Notes: generated by a model from the letters alone, not told the origin. A stretch of DNA of 64,000 nucleotides from Enterococcus moraviensis ATCC BAA-383 (GCF_000407445.1 NZ_ASWB01000002.1:1-64000); one strand, 5' to 3'; counted from the first letter of the stretch, positions 26,984-36,756 are shown. A program made the numbers and translations.

Positions 26984-29083
26984 ATGAAAGATCGAACAAT
27001 CCAAATATTTAAGCGCTTTATTTGGTCGGATTATCCTTTGACTCTTAGCGAGTTAAGCGAAGATTTTCGCATCAGTAATAGAACACTTAGAAATGAAATC
27101 AAAGAAATCAACGCATTTCTTGATGAACGAAACTTGCCCGAAATCAAAACGATTCGAAACAGAGGGATGCGTTTAAACCTTGAACAAAAGGAACGTGAAT
27201 TGTTGGATGCATGTCTTGATGAAAAAAATGAATTCAACTATTTAAATCGAGAAGAACGAATTTTTGACCTGATCTTAGCTTTTTCGTTATCAGAACAGCC
27301 TGTGTTTTTATATCAAAAAGAATCAGACTATCAAATTTCGAAAAGTACAATGGATGAAGACATGCGTAGGGTTAGAACGATTCTTTTGGAATACGGTATC
27401 GAGGTGTTGAGCATTCCGAAACAAGGAATTATTTTAAAAGGATCTGAACGGACCATTCGAACCATGATTTACGATGTGATCAACCGATCCATTGATAGTT
27501 TACGATTTCTTGAGGGAAATGAATCAGGCTTGAGTAATTCAGAAAAACATCTATTTCGGTATATCCCTAAGCAGATATTGAAAAAAATCGACCAGGTCTA
27601 TCATCAGACGATTTCTTCACGAGAAGACCTTTACCGAAATCAACTAGTCATGTTTACAGCGATTTGGCTAAGCCGTTATTTAAGACAGGAATTGATTGTG
27701 AATTCTTCTTGGGAAGTAGTCGAGAACGGTCAAAATAAGCTTCACACTTTTATCGATCGGCTTTGCCGCACGCTTGCAGTGAGACCGCCCAGTTCAGAAA
27801 TAAACTATATTAGTTTCATGCTGGAAACCTTCAACACTGGAAGTATCAGAAATTCTGTAGAGTGGGTCCAAGCACAAGTATTATCGATTCAACTCATTCA
27901 ATTTGTGGAACAAACGACTAAAATTCCTTTTTCCAAAAAAGAAGAATCACTCCATGAGGGATTATATCGGCATATGGCGGGCCTGATTAGTCGGGTAAAA
28001 AGTGAAATTCAAATTTTAAATCCTTTAAAGGAAACGGTAAAACGATATTACGGCAATATTTATTTTGCGATTGAGAAATTTGCGCCAACGATTGAAGCCA
28101 TTACTAAAAATGAGCTAAGTGAGGACGAAATGGCCTTTTTAACTATTCATTTTTCTACCTCTGTAAGTGCGATCAATCAAGAGTTGACCTATACCTATAA
28201 AGCGGTTGTCATTTGTAATCATGGTACGGCAACGGGTCGATTATTAGCCGAGCATTTAAAAGAACTATTCAATATTGACGTGCTAGCTGTTTTAAGTACA
28301 GGAGAAATGGACTTAATCAAAAAGTTAGATGTTGATTTGATTTTTTCAACGCTGAGTTTAACCTATCCTGAAAAACCAATATTAGTCGTCGATCCAATCA
28401 TCAAAGTAGAGAGTCGAAAAAATATCCAAGCTTTTTTAGAACAAAATAAACAATATAAGCGCTTGATAAATAATGACACTGATTCTACTGAATTATTTTA
28501 CCGTGTCCTTGACTTGATCAAAGAAAGTGGGGGAATGATCTCCAATGAAATTTATAAAAATCTAGAAAAAACCTTTGATCAGAATCATTTAAAGATAAAT
28601 AAAAGGGAGCTGCAGCCAATGCTAAAAGATGTCTTAAAGAAAAGTGATATTTTGTTATTAGAAAAATGTCCTGATTGGGAGAGTGCGATTCAACAAGTAG
28701 CATGTCCTTTATTGAAAGAAAACGCTATTGAAGAATCGTATATAGACGCGATGATCGCCTCTGTTAAAGAATTTGGTCCGTATATCGTGATGGGAAAACA
28801 CCTAGCCCTAGCCCATGCAAGACCAGAAGATGGGGTAAACAAATTAGGAATTAGCGTGGCGACATTGGCAGAACCAGTCGTGTTTGGCAATGAAGAAAAT
28901 GATCCAGTGAAAATCATTTTTTGTCTCGCAGCAGTGGACTCTTTTTCCCACTTAAATATTATGAAAAGCTTGATTGAATTGATCAACGATGAAACGAAAA
29001 TCGATCGCTTGGCTCAATGCACCACTGTAGCTGATTTTGAAACAATTTTATATGAAGATGCGCTAAATGAAACAAAACAATAA
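26984..29083 (+). CDS. PRD-containing PTS operon activator (BglG/MtlR type)
   Basis: 699 aa from ATG 26984, which has AGGAGAG 6 nt upstream; the open frame begins earlier at 26912 without such a site. Domains in order: N-terminal helix-turn-helix (about 1-90, SNRTLRNEIKEIN), two PRD domains (about 170-410), an EIIB-like domain (VVICNHGTATGRLLAEHL) and a C-terminal EIIA-like domain with the expected phospho-His in LALAHARPEDGV. Phosphorylation by PTS proteins tunes its activity. It directly precedes the PTS genes it most likely activates. Confidence 0.88.
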   Translation: MKDRTIQIFKRFIWSDYPLTLSELSEDFRISNRTLRNEIKEINAFLDERNLPEIKTIRNRGMRLNLEQKERELLDACLDEKNEFNYLNREERIFDLILAFSLSEQPVFLYQKESDYQISKSTMDEDMRRVRTILLEYGIEVLSIPKQGIILKGSERTIRTMIYDVINRSIDSLRFLEGNESGLSNSEKHLFRYIPKQILKKIDQVYHQTISSREDLYRNQLVMFTAIWLSRYLRQELIVNSSWEVVENGQNKLHTFIDRLCRTLAVRPPSSEINYISFMLETFNTGSIRNSVEWVQAQVLSIQLIQFVEQTTKIPFSKKEESLHEGLYRHMAGLISRVKSEIQILNPLKETVKRYYGNIYFAIEKFAPTIEAITKNELSEDEMAFLTIHFSTSVSAINQELTYTYKAVVICNHGTATGRLLAEHLKELFNIDVLAVLSTGEMDLIKKLDVDLIFSTLSLTYPEKPILVVDPIIKVESRKNIQAFLEQNKQYKRLINNDTDSTELFYRVLDLIKESGGMISNEIYKNLEKTFDQNHLKINKRELQPMLKDVLKKSDILLLEKCPDWESAIQQVACPLLKENAIEESYIDAMIASVKEFGPYIVMGKHLALAHARPEDGVNKLGISVATLAEPVVFGNEENDPVKIIFCLAAVDSFSHLNIMKSLIELINDETKIDRLAQCTTVADFETILYEDALNETKQ

Positions 29084-29101
29084 AAATGACAGGAGCGAAT
29101 T

Positions 29102-29410
29102 ATGATGAAAAAACTAACGATTTTATTTGTTTGCGGAGCAGGATTAGGCAGCAGTTTTGCAGCACAAATGGCAGCAGAGGATGTATTAAACCAGAAAGGA
29201 GTCGAAGCAAAACTGGAGCATACAGATATTTCATCGGCGGTTTCGATGAATCCCGATATTATTATTACAGCTCAAAACTTTCAAACACAATTTGAAAAAT
29301 TTACGATTGATGAAGAAAAAACGGCCATCATTTACCTGAAAAATATTGTGTCAAAAGCTGAAATAGATGAAAAAATCACACCAGTTTTACAAGCAAAAGG
29401 CGCTATTTAG
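29102..29410 (+). CDS. PTS EIIB, ascorbate/SgaB type
   Basis: 102 aa cytoplasmic EIIB with the phosphocysteine loop FVCGAGLGSSFAAQM near the N-terminus. It transfers phosphate to the sugar carried by the EIIC encoded 31 bp downstream. ACAGGAGCGA precedes the start; the second ATG (29105) is equally possible. Confidence 0.88.
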   Translation: MMKKLTILFVCGAGLGSSFAAQMAAEDVLNQKGVEAKLEHTDISSAVSMNPDIIITAQNFQTQFEKFTIDEEKTAIIYLKNIVSKAEIDEKITPVLQAKGAI

Positions 29411-29441
29411 CGACTAAAATATAAATGGAGGGACTTATATC

Positions 29442-30731
29442 ATGGGGGTAGTTAATTTTATAATCGAGAATATCTTGACTCAGGCATCGATTACAATCAG
29501 CTTGATTGCTATGTTGGGCTTGATTTTACAAAAGAAATCGATTGGTCAAGTGTTGTCGGGTTCATTAAAAACGTTGTTAGGGTTTCAAGTATTAAGCGCA
29601 GGTTCTAGTATTATCGTTGGGAGTCTGACCTATTTTGGTGAGATTTTTACAGAAGGTTTCCATATGCAAGGAATCATTCCGTCAATCGAAGCTATTAACG
29701 GTCAAGCGATGAATGAGCTTGGCTTGGGTCGAGATATTGCGTTAACCTTTTTAGCCATTTTTGTATTCAACATTTTGATTGCCCGCTTTACAAAATGGAA
29801 ATATATCTTTCTAACGGGGCAAGCGATTTTATGGATGGCAACAATGACTACTGTTTTTGGATATTTTGCGGGTCTACGTGGGATCGTCTTGATTCTTGTA
29901 GGTGGCTTTATCGGCGGCGTTTTTGCCGTAGCTATGCCTGCAATCGCACAGCCGTTCATCCGGAAAATAACTGGTTCAGATGATATTGCATTAGGCCATT
30001 TTTGTACGATTGGGTATCTATTTGAAGCAGGAGTAGCTTGGATTTTTGGTGAACGGGGTGAAAATAAAAAGTCAGTGGAAGACCTTAAATTGCCAAAATC
30101 TTTTGAATTCCTTCAAGATACGTATTTATCTGTGATGGTTGTGATGGTACCTCTATATATCGTGACCGTATTATTTGCAGGTGAAACATTTGCGTCAACG
30201 TTATCTGGCAACCAAAACTATATTATGTTTGCCTTCTTACAAGCAATTCAATTTGTTGTTGGCGTATATGTCTTGTTAGCAGGTGTGCGTCTATTACTTG
30301 GAGAAATCGTTCCAGCCTTTAGAGGGATTGCAATGAAACTAGTACCAAACGCTATTCCTGCTTTAGATTGCCCAGTGTTTTTCCCTTATAGTCCAAATGC
30401 CGTGATTTTAGGATTTATTACAACAACGATTGGTGCGGTTTTGGCGATGTTTGTTTTGCCAACATTTGGTTTAGCAATGATTTTACCTGGAATGTTAACG
30501 AACTTTTTTGCAGGCGGCACTGCAGGAATTTTCGGGAATGCAGTGGGGGGTAGACGTGGTGCGATCATCGGCGGAATCGCACATGGTTTCTTTATCACAT
30601 TATTGCCTGCATTATTAGTGACGATTTTCAATAGCATGGGCTTTGTCAATGCCACAGCGACAGATGTGGATACTGTGACGGCAGCTCTGTTATACGCTTG
30701 GATCATTAGCCCAATCATGAAGGCCTTTTAG
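29442..30731 (+). CDS. PTS EIIC, ascorbate/UlaA type
   Basis: 429 aa, around ten membrane segments, with the UlaA/SgaT-type blocks NILTQASITISLIAMLGLIL, GFQVLSAGSSIIVG and FFAGGTAGIFGN. It is the membrane channel of the PTS. True ascorbate operons also carry UlaDEF-type enzymes, which are absent; a class II aldolase and a kinase follow instead, so the substrate may be another sugar acid or pentitol. Confidence 0.88.
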   Translation: MGVVNFIIENILTQASITISLIAMLGLILQKKSIGQVLSGSLKTLLGFQVLSAGSSIIVGSLTYFGEIFTEGFHMQGIIPSIEAINGQAMNELGLGRDIALTFLAIFVFNILIARFTKWKYIFLTGQAILWMATMTTVFGYFAGLRGIVLILVGGFIGGVFAVAMPAIAQPFIRKITGSDDIALGHFCTIGYLFEAGVAWIFGERGENKKSVEDLKLPKSFEFLQDTYLSVMVVMVPLYIVTVLFAGETFASTLSGNQNYIMFAFLQAIQFVVGVYVLLAGVRLLLGEIVPAFRGIAMKLVPNAIPALDCPVFFPYSPNAVILGFITTTIGAVLAMFVLPTFGLAMILPGMLTNFFAGGTAGIFGNAVGGRRGAIIGGIAHGFFITLLPALLVTIFNSMGFVNATATDVDTVTAALLYAWIISPIMKAF

Positions 30732-30746
30732 AAAAGGAGTGAAACG

Positions 30747-31148
30747 ATGTTTGATTTTCTAAAAAAGAAAAAAACAAAGCCTGTCAAACTAGAAGTAGAC
30801 GAGACTTTAACAGAAGAACAAAAAAATGAATTACGCCAAGAAATAGAACAACTTACTGTAGAAATTGCATCATCAGAACCAATAGATTGTGTGTTTGCTG
30901 AAAAATATGAAAAAGTCGGCTTGTTATTGGCACAACTTAGTGAAATAGACGAAGCAATTGCAGCGCTAGAGAAAAGTCAGTCCTATAAAAATAGTATTGG
31001 CACAGGCTATAAAAAATTAATGAGTTTATATAATCAAAAACGAGCAGAATCCGCAAAAAATGGGGATGATGCTGGCATTGATAAATGGATGAACAAAATG
31101 GATGACATGCGACAAATCGCTAAAAAGGTCACAATCAGCGGTCAGTAA
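30747..31148 (+). CDS. small TPR-like protein of the PTS operon
   Basis: 133 aa, not assigned to a named family. It begins with a basic MFDFLKKKKTKPVK stretch, then a helical region with ALEKSQSYKNSIGTGYKKLM resembling tetratricopeptide helices. It is soluble. It lies 15 bp after the EIIC gene and 25 bp before the aldolase, so it is part of the operon and could be a structural or regulatory accessory. Confidence 0.65.
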   Translation: MFDFLKKKKTKPVKLEVDETLTEEQKNELRQEIEQLTVEIASSEPIDCVFAEKYEKVGLLLAQLSEIDEAIAALEKSQSYKNSIGTGYKKLMSLYNQKRAESAKNGDDAGIDKWMNKMDDMRQIAKKVTISGQ

Positions 31149-31173
31149 AATTGAAAAGATTGGGGAGAAATAC

Positions 31174-32037
31174 ATGTATACAACATTAAAAGAAGTCACA
31201 AAAACAGCAGAAGAATTGAATTTTACCGTAGGTGCTTTTAACGCTCATAATTTAGAAATGTTACCAGAAATGATTCGAGCAGCTAAGGAAATGGGGGCGC
31301 CGATCATTATCCAAACCAGTGTAGATACTGCCAAATATATCGGGTATGATGTATTAGTTTCCGTTGTCAAAACAATGGCTGAAAAAGAAATGGTCGATGC
31401 AGTATTGCATTTAGATCATGCTAGAAATTTTGATGACATCAAAGAAGCAATCGATCAGGGCTACACGTCGGTTATGTATGATGGGTCTCATTTACCCTTT
31501 AAAGATAATATATTAAAAACGAAAGCAGTAGTGGAGTATGCTCATCAAAGAGGTGTTTCAGTTGAAGGAGAATTAGGAACGATTGGCGGCACGGAAGAAG
31601 GAATTCATGTGGCTGAAGATGACAAAGTGTATACCAAACCAGAAGATGCGCTTGCCTTTGTAGAAGCAACAGGAATCGACGCCTTAGCGATCGCCATCGG
31701 CACAAATCACGGACAATTTAAATCTAAGACAGAAGTCAATGTACCATTGCTAAAAGAAATCAACGCAATCGTTGACATTCCTCTTGTGATCCATGGTGGA
31801 ACAGGAGTAAAAGAAGAAGACTATCCAGAACTTATCAATAATGGTATCCGTAAATTCAATGTTGGGACAGAGCTTTTAGTCAACTGGACAAAAACTGCAA
31901 AAGAATCTTTTGGAGAAACAGCAGTCAACAAGTCATTACGCTATAACGTAATTCCTGCAAATGAAGTCTGTCGTGATATTGTCAAACATAAAATTGGCTT
32001 ATTCATGAATGTGGACAGTCCAATCCATTTAAGTTAG
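31174..32037 (+). CDS. class II ketose-bisphosphate aldolase
   Basis: 287 aa from ATG 31174 (GGGGAG 6 nt upstream; the frame is open to an ATG within the previous gene). Zinc-dependent aldolase of the fructose/tagatose-bisphosphate family: catalytic Asp81 and zinc His82 in LHLDHARN, further ligands in GTNHGQF and VIHGGTG. It splits a ketose bisphosphate into two triose phosphates. Its place behind an ascorbate-type PTS suggests the final step of that sugar's breakdown; the exact ketose is not readable. Confidence 0.88.
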   Translation: MYTTLKEVTKTAEELNFTVGAFNAHNLEMLPEMIRAAKEMGAPIIIQTSVDTAKYIGYDVLVSVVKTMAEKEMVDAVLHLDHARNFDDIKEAIDQGYTSVMYDGSHLPFKDNILKTKAVVEYAHQRGVSVEGELGTIGGTEEGIHVAEDDKVYTKPEDALAFVEATGIDALAIAIGTNHGQFKSKTEVNVPLLKEINAIVDIPLVIHGGTGVKEEDYPELINNGIRKFNVGTELLVNWTKTAKESFGETAVNKSLRYNVIPANEVCRDIVKHKIGLFMNVDSPIHLS

Positions 32038-32041
32038 TCCA

Positions 32042-32665
32042 ATGAAAAAATTTTTAGTTTTACTTGCAGGAAGTCCAGCAACAGGCAAAACATATTTGAT
32101 CCAAAAAATTCGTGAACAAATACCTGATCTATTTTTGATCACACCAGATGAAGGCAAGGAATTGCTAGCTGATTCCGTCGGGTTTACGAACCTTACAGAA
32201 AAAGCGCAGTTAGAAAAAAGGGTATGGTCCTTTTATTACGGTGTTTTAGCATTATATATGGATGTAGGGAAACAAGTAATTGTTTCAGAATACCCCTTTA
32301 GCGATAAACAAAAAGAGCAATTAGCAAAACTAGCTAAAACCTATGAATATGAAGTGATTACCGTACGTTTAGTGGCCGATTTTGACGTATTGTGGGAGCG
32401 AAGATGCAAACGTGATCTTGAACCAGACAGACATCTTAGCCATTTGATGACACATTATCATTGGAACGATCAATTAGATGATCGAAGCAAAGCGGACAAT
32501 CATATTACAAAAGAACAATTTAAACAGATAATTGATACTAGAAAATATAACCAATTTCAACTAGGTGAATTGCATGAATTTGATGTGACAGATTATGAAA
32601 AAGTTGATTATGCACCCTTGATCAAGTATTTAAAAAATGAAGTTGAGGGGACAAAAAGACTTTAA
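32042..32665 (+). CDS. P-loop kinase (AAA-type)
   Basis: 207 aa. Walker A is GSPATGKT (residues 10-17); the C-terminal half has LVADFDVLWERRCKRDLEPDRH, like the lid of small-molecule kinases. It starts 4 bp after the aldolase stop. The best guess is a kinase that makes the second phosphorylation of the PTS sugar before aldol cleavage; this is inference. It is the last gene before the terminator. Confidence 0.7.
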   Translation: MKKFLVLLAGSPATGKTYLIQKIREQIPDLFLITPDEGKELLADSVGFTNLTEKAQLEKRVWSFYYGVLALYMDVGKQVIVSEYPFSDKQKEQLAKLAKTYEYEVITVRLVADFDVLWERRCKRDLEPDRHLSHLMTHYHWNDQLDDRSKADNHITKEQFKQIIDTRKYNQFQLGELHEFDVTDYEKVDYAPLIKYLKNEVEGTKRL

Positions 32666-32673
32666 TATGAAAA

Positions 32674-32715
32674 AAATAAAGGCAGCACTAAACAATTTAG
32701 CGGCTGCCTTTATTT
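32674..32715. terminator. terminator after the PTS operon
   Basis: Arms AAATAAAGGCAGC (32674-32686) and GCTGCCTTTATTT (32703-32715), symmetric, serving the convergent gene at 32750 as well. Confidence 0.85.
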
Positions 32716-32749
32716 CGTGTTCAGAAGAATTAAAGATGAAGGTAGAGAC

Positions 32750-33229
32750 TTATTTAGTCGCCTTACGATAAACCATCAAATAATTCATAAGCATAACACC
32801 ATTACGATATTGTACTTTTTGCTCTACTAATTCAAAACCAAGTGATTCAAAAAATGGTTTGGCTGTGATCGATGAATATACAGTAAGTTCTTTTGCTCCA
32901 GCGTTCAACGCATGATTCATCAAATCTGTCGCAATCATTTTGCCAATGCCATAGCCGATCCATTTTTTATCCACATACAAATAATCAAGTTCACCAGTAT
33001 CAGAGATATTACCAAAGCCAATGACTTCCATTCTGTTTAGCGCAACCACAGAGTAAGTCGAATCAAGAGTTGCATGCCATTTTTCATAATCAGGCTTTAG
33101 TTGCACCCATTGGTCGATTTGTTGTTGTGTATAATCTTTTTTATTGATTGCTTGAACGGTTCCATTAAATATAGTAAGTATATCTTCTAAGTCAGATTTT
33201 TGATATTTTCTTAAATTGAATACAGTCAT
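32750..33229 (-). CDS. GNAT family acetyltransferase
   Basis: 159 aa from ATG 33229 (GGGGTGAATG just upstream; an earlier in-frame ATG at 33286 lacks a site). The GNAT core has LDYLYVDKKWIGYGIGKMI with the acetyl-CoA loop, and ELTVYSSITAKPFFESLGFE. The acceptor substrate is unknown. Transcribed alone, divergent from nothing obvious. Confidence 0.82.
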   Translation of the reverse strand: MTVFNLRKYQKSDLEDILTIFNGTVQAINKKDYTQQQIDQWVQLKPDYEKWHATLDSTYSVVALNRMEVIGFGNISDTGELDYLYVDKKWIGYGIGKMIATDLMNHALNAGAKELTVYSSITAKPFFESLGFELVEQKVQYRNGVMLMNYLMVYRKATK

Positions 33230-33412
33230 TATCCATTCACCCCTATTCATTAAACTTAGTTTAATCACATAAAAGAGATATGTCAAAGCATTATTTCGTA
33301 GATAGGCAATTTTTTAGAAAATTTAGCTAATTTGTCCACTAATCTCGGAATCAAGCATAAACAAAAGGGAATAGACAAACAAAAAGTAACGTAATCAAAA
33401 CCAAACACCGTT

Positions 33413-34804
33413 CTATTTTCCTCGCATTGATTGAATGTTATTATAATATTTTTCTGTTAACTTACTGTCTTTATTTGTATAGTAGTACCATTTATTTTTA
33501 GTTTGTATTTCTAAAATCGGTTTCTTATTTGATAGAACAAGTAAATAAGCAGGTTTATTATTGACTTGAAATTCACCAGTCAAATAATTTTCCGTAGCAG
33601 TTCCGTAAACGCGGAGTCTGTTCTTAGGTAACGTATCAACCAATTTAACTGTTTCGATCTCATTCCAATCGATCTTTCTGCTTTGACTTAATGGTGCGGA
33701 TAAATAAATACCATTGTGCGTTGTTTCAAGTTCAAATGGATTAGCTGAAAAGTCACTGATCAACAATGGAACACATGCTACAACTAAAGCAATCAAAACG
33801 ACAATACCAGTTAACCCCAACGTCAATTTCCCCGCAGGTCTACCTAAATTTGCAGAAATATTCATTCCAACGCGATCAGGAACCATAATTCTTTTATCAT
33901 CTGGGTTAATATAAAGGCCATACTTCCAATATTGGTCTTCATCACTGTAGCGATACTCTTTCGCTTGTGCAATCAATTGGTCCTGTTTTTTTCTAGATGA
34001 GAATAAATAGTAAAACGTGAAAAGTACAAACAAAAGAATAAATACAGCGTAACCAACTGAAAATAGCATCATTTGTTCATAAGGAATCATCACCGAACTC
34101 GTTGGTAGAAAAGAAAGAGGACTTAAAACAAGAGAGGAAACAGCCATTAAGACAGACCAGTGATGTCGCATTTGATCATTGACTTGCTGATTGATTGTTG
34201 CATCACTTGTTACCGGTTTAACTGGAAAACGTGCAATAAAATAATAGAAAAGTAAAAACATGCCTGACATAAGTAAAGAGAGAATCCCCATAATCCAAGT
34301 ACCATTAGACAAGCCAATTGTTTTAAAAGAATAAATGAATCCTAAAACAGTAATTAAAATACTTGGTAAAAACCACCAAGCAGAGATCAATTTGCGATTT
34401 TTATTCGCTACTAACGTTGTGTCCACCAAAATAGGGCTTGTTGGCAAAATCCAATCGTTTTGAACTTTTATCGTTGTCATTTTCCGAATATAAATGACTT
34501 GTAAATAAAATGAAGTTCCAATGATACCAATGGTCATCATAATAAAATAAATCAGCGTTAATGAATCATAAGGAATAACAATGATTGGTAAGGCGATAAC
34601 GGAGAAAACGAAGGCCCATTGTAATAACCTTTTTTTGTAAGTTCTACTGACTGTAAGAACTTGTTCATCTTGAAGTTTCTCTTTGGGTAAAGTTGTTTCC
34701 AAAATAATATTTTTATGCGGATTCGCAGGAATTCTTCCTGAAAATGCCATGACAAAGTTAACCCCAACAAGTAGTAAATATAGAAAAAAATTCATTTTCA
34801 ACAC
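33413..34804 (-). CDS. multi-pass membrane protein with DUF5808-like region
   Basis: 463 aa with about ten hydrophobic segments. Near residue 300 the stretch YINPDDKRIMVPDRVGMNIS matches the DUF5808 pattern (NPDDxRxxVxxRxGxxxxxN). The C-terminal 90 residues are soluble. Such proteins accompany YtrA-type GntR repressors, and the GntR gene here lies 8 bp upstream. Function is unknown; a role in envelope stress is guessed from the partner only. Confidence 0.7.
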   Translation of the reverse strand: MLKMNFFLYLLLVGVNFVMAFSGRIPANPHKNIILETTLPKEKLQDEQVLTVSRTYKKRLLQWAFVFSVIALPIIVIPYDSLTLIYFIMMTIGIIGTSFYLQVIYIRKMTTIKVQNDWILPTSPILVDTTLVANKNRKLISAWWFLPSILITVLGFIYSFKTIGLSNGTWIMGILSLLMSGMFLLFYYFIARFPVKPVTSDATINQQVNDQMRHHWSVLMAVSSLVLSPLSFLPTSSVMIPYEQMMLFSVGYAVFILLFVLFTFYYLFSSRKKQDQLIAQAKEYRYSDEDQYWKYGLYINPDDKRIMVPDRVGMNISANLGRPAGKLTLGLTGIVVLIALVVACVPLLISDFSANPFELETTHNGIYLSAPLSQSRKIDWNEIETVKLVDTLPKNRLRVYGTATENYLTGEFQVNNKPAYLLVLSNKKPILEIQTKNKWYYYTNKDSKLTEKYYNNIQSMRGK

Positions 34805-34812
34805 ACCTTTTA

Positions 34813-35184
34813 TTAGTCAAATTTTTGATAAATCTGTTTGATTTTTTCTTGTATTTCATTTTCTGAAACCCGATGAATCGACGCTTCAGCTAACAATAGT
34901 TCGAGCTGTTTTAAAAATCGCTCTTGAAATGGGGAAGCTAAAGTTTGTTTTTCGGCGATTTTCGTTCCGTTTCGTCGATCTGTCACAATATATCCTTCAT
35001 TCTTCAATAACGTGTAAGCTTTTGAAACAGTCATCATATTTACGCCAATTTCATCTGCCATTTGCCGTACGGAGGGAAGTAGCTCTCCTGGTTGTAGTTT
35101 TTTTGTTGCAATGCCAAGGATCAGTTGATTGCAAATTTGTTGATAAATAGGCATTTGATTTTGAGTATCTATTTCTAATAACAT
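34813..35184 (-). CDS. YtrA-type GntR family repressor
   Basis: 123 aa from ATG 35184 (AGAGGTG upstream; the frame extends upstream to 35244 without a site). N-terminal winged helix-turn-helix with PIYQQICNQLILGI, LPSVRQMADEIGVNMMTVS and a short C-terminal dimerisation helix pair, the YtrA subfamily size. It forms an operon with the DUF5808 membrane protein. A perfect inverted repeat at 35205-35227 just upstream is its likely operator, so it probably represses itself. Confidence 0.88.
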   Translation of the reverse strand: MLLEIDTQNQMPIYQQICNQLILGIATKKLQPGELLPSVRQMADEIGVNMMTVSKAYTLLKNEGYIVTDRRNGTKIAEKQTLASPFQERFLKQLELLLAEASIHRVSENEIQEKIKQIYQKFD

Positions 35185-35204
35185 GTGTTCACCTCTTTTA
35201 TCCT

Positions 35205-35227
35205 TTGTATTACATATAGTAATACAA
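35205..35227. promoter_or_regulatory. GntR operator (9-5-9 inverted repeat)
   Basis: TTGTATTAC-ATATA-GTAATACAA, perfect arms. It lies 20 bp upstream of the GntR start and 35 bp from the pepC promoter, so it could affect both. Confidence 0.75.
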
Positions 35228-35262
35228 CTGATACAAAAATGCAATCATATTTGATTAAAAAC

Positions 35263-35291
35263 TTGAGGGATTGAAAATTCAGGCATATAAT
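35263..35291 (+). promoter_or_regulatory. pepC promoter
   Basis: TTGAGG (35263-35268), a 17-bp spacer and TATAAT (35286-35291), 42 bp before the pepC ATG. Confidence 0.7.
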
Positions 35292-35333
35292 AAGAGCGGG
35301 GAATAAATATAATAACTGAGAGGATGAGTCAAT

Positions 35334-36662
35334 ATGTCAGCAATCGAACCAACCGTGACACAAAAATTTCATGATACATTTATAGAAAATAATAAACAAA
35401 ATGCGCTACAGCGTGGCGTTGTTAAAAATGGTATTACGGCTTCTGCACAAAACCAAAGTGCTGAAGTGAACAATGTTCCAGTCTTTTCAATCGATCTTAC
35501 AACCGGAAAAGTAGCCAATCAAAAACAAAGCGGTCGTTGCTGGATGTTTGCAGCGTTAAATACATTCAGACACAAAATGATCAACAGTTTTAATTTAAAA
35601 GATTTTGAACTCTCTCAAAACTATACATTTTTCTGGGACAAATATGAAAAATCAAATTACTTTTATGAAAATATCATCGCAACTGCTGACCAAGCGTTAG
35701 ACAGTCGGAAAGTGGCCTTTTTACTCGCAACACCGCAGCAAGATGGTGGACAATGGGATATGATCGTTTCTCTTTTCCAAAAATACGGTGTTGTGCCAAA
35801 AACTGCTATGCCAGAAAGTAGCAATAGCTCAAACTCTCGTGATTTAAATAATTACTTAAATAAAAAGCTAAGAAAAGATGCAACGATTTTACGTGAATTG
35901 ATAAGCAGTGGAAAATCAGCGACGGAAATCCAAACTGCTAAAGAATCAATGCTGCAAGAAGTGTATAACTTTTTAGCTATTTCCTTAGGTACACCACCAG
36001 CAACCGTTGATTTTGAATACCGTGATGAAGAAAAAAATTATCACTTAGACCAAAATTTGACACCACAAGCCTTCTATGAAAAGTATGTAGGCGTTGATTT
36101 GGATAACTATGTGAGCATAATCAATGCTCCAACGGCAGATAAACCGTATAACCAAACCTACACAGTAGAAATGCTAGGAAACGTGGTAGGCGGTAAAGAG
36201 GTAAAATATATCAATGTCGATATGACGACGTTTAAAAAACTAGCTATGGCTCAATTAGAACAAGGCGAATCTGTTTGGTTTGGTTGTGATGTAGGTCAAT
36301 CTTCTACACGAGATAGTGGAATCATGGCGTTGGATGCTTATGACATGAATGATTTATTTGATATTGATTTCACGATGACAAAAGCGCAACGTTTAGATTT
36401 TGGTGAAAGTTTAATGACGCATGCGATGGTTTTAACTGGAGTCGATGTCATTGATGGTGTTTCTACAAAATGGAAAGTAGAAAACAGCTGGGGTGAAAAA
36501 GTTGGAGACAAAGGATTCTTTGTGATGAGTGACGCGTGGATGGATGAATATACGTATCAAATCGTTGTACGTAAAGAGTTATTATCAAAAGAGTTAAAAG
36601 AAGTTTGGAATCAAGAGCCGACTGTTTTAGCACCTTGGGATCCAATGGGAGCTTTAGCATAA
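35334..36662 (+). CDS. pepC: aminopeptidase C (bleomycin hydrolase family)
   Basis: 442 aa cytoplasmic C1B cysteine peptidase that trims N-terminal residues from peptides. Catalytic triad: Cys69 in QSGRCWMFAALN, His363 in MTHAMVLTG, Asn384 in VENSWGE. Length and C-terminus fit the hexameric self-compartmentalised family. It is transcribed alone from its own promoter and ends at the hairpin at 36708. Confidence 0.95.
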   Translation: MSAIEPTVTQKFHDTFIENNKQNALQRGVVKNGITASAQNQSAEVNNVPVFSIDLTTGKVANQKQSGRCWMFAALNTFRHKMINSFNLKDFELSQNYTFFWDKYEKSNYFYENIIATADQALDSRKVAFLLATPQQDGGQWDMIVSLFQKYGVVPKTAMPESSNSSNSRDLNNYLNKKLRKDATILRELISSGKSATEIQTAKESMLQEVYNFLAISLGTPPATVDFEYRDEEKNYHLDQNLTPQAFYEKYVGVDLDNYVSIINAPTADKPYNQTYTVEMLGNVVGGKEVKYINVDMTTFKKLAMAQLEQGESVWFGCDVGQSSTRDSGIMALDAYDMNDLFDIDFTMTKAQRLDFGESLMTHAMVLTGVDVIDGVSTKWKVENSWGEKVGDKGFFVMSDAWMDEYTYQIVVRKELLSKELKEVWNQEPTVLAPWDPMGALA

Positions 36663-36705
36663 AAAAAAGACCTTGAAGTCGTACAATTCCGTTTATTCGG
36701 ATACT

Positions 36706-36756
36706 AGGTGTCTGGGATATAACTTGCAGAGTTATGACCTAGACGCTTTTTTTTAT
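36706..36756 (+). terminator. terminator after pepC
   Basis: GTGTCTGG and TATAAC pair with GTTAT and CCTAGACGC around a TTGCAGA loop, followed by eight T. Confidence 0.75.
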
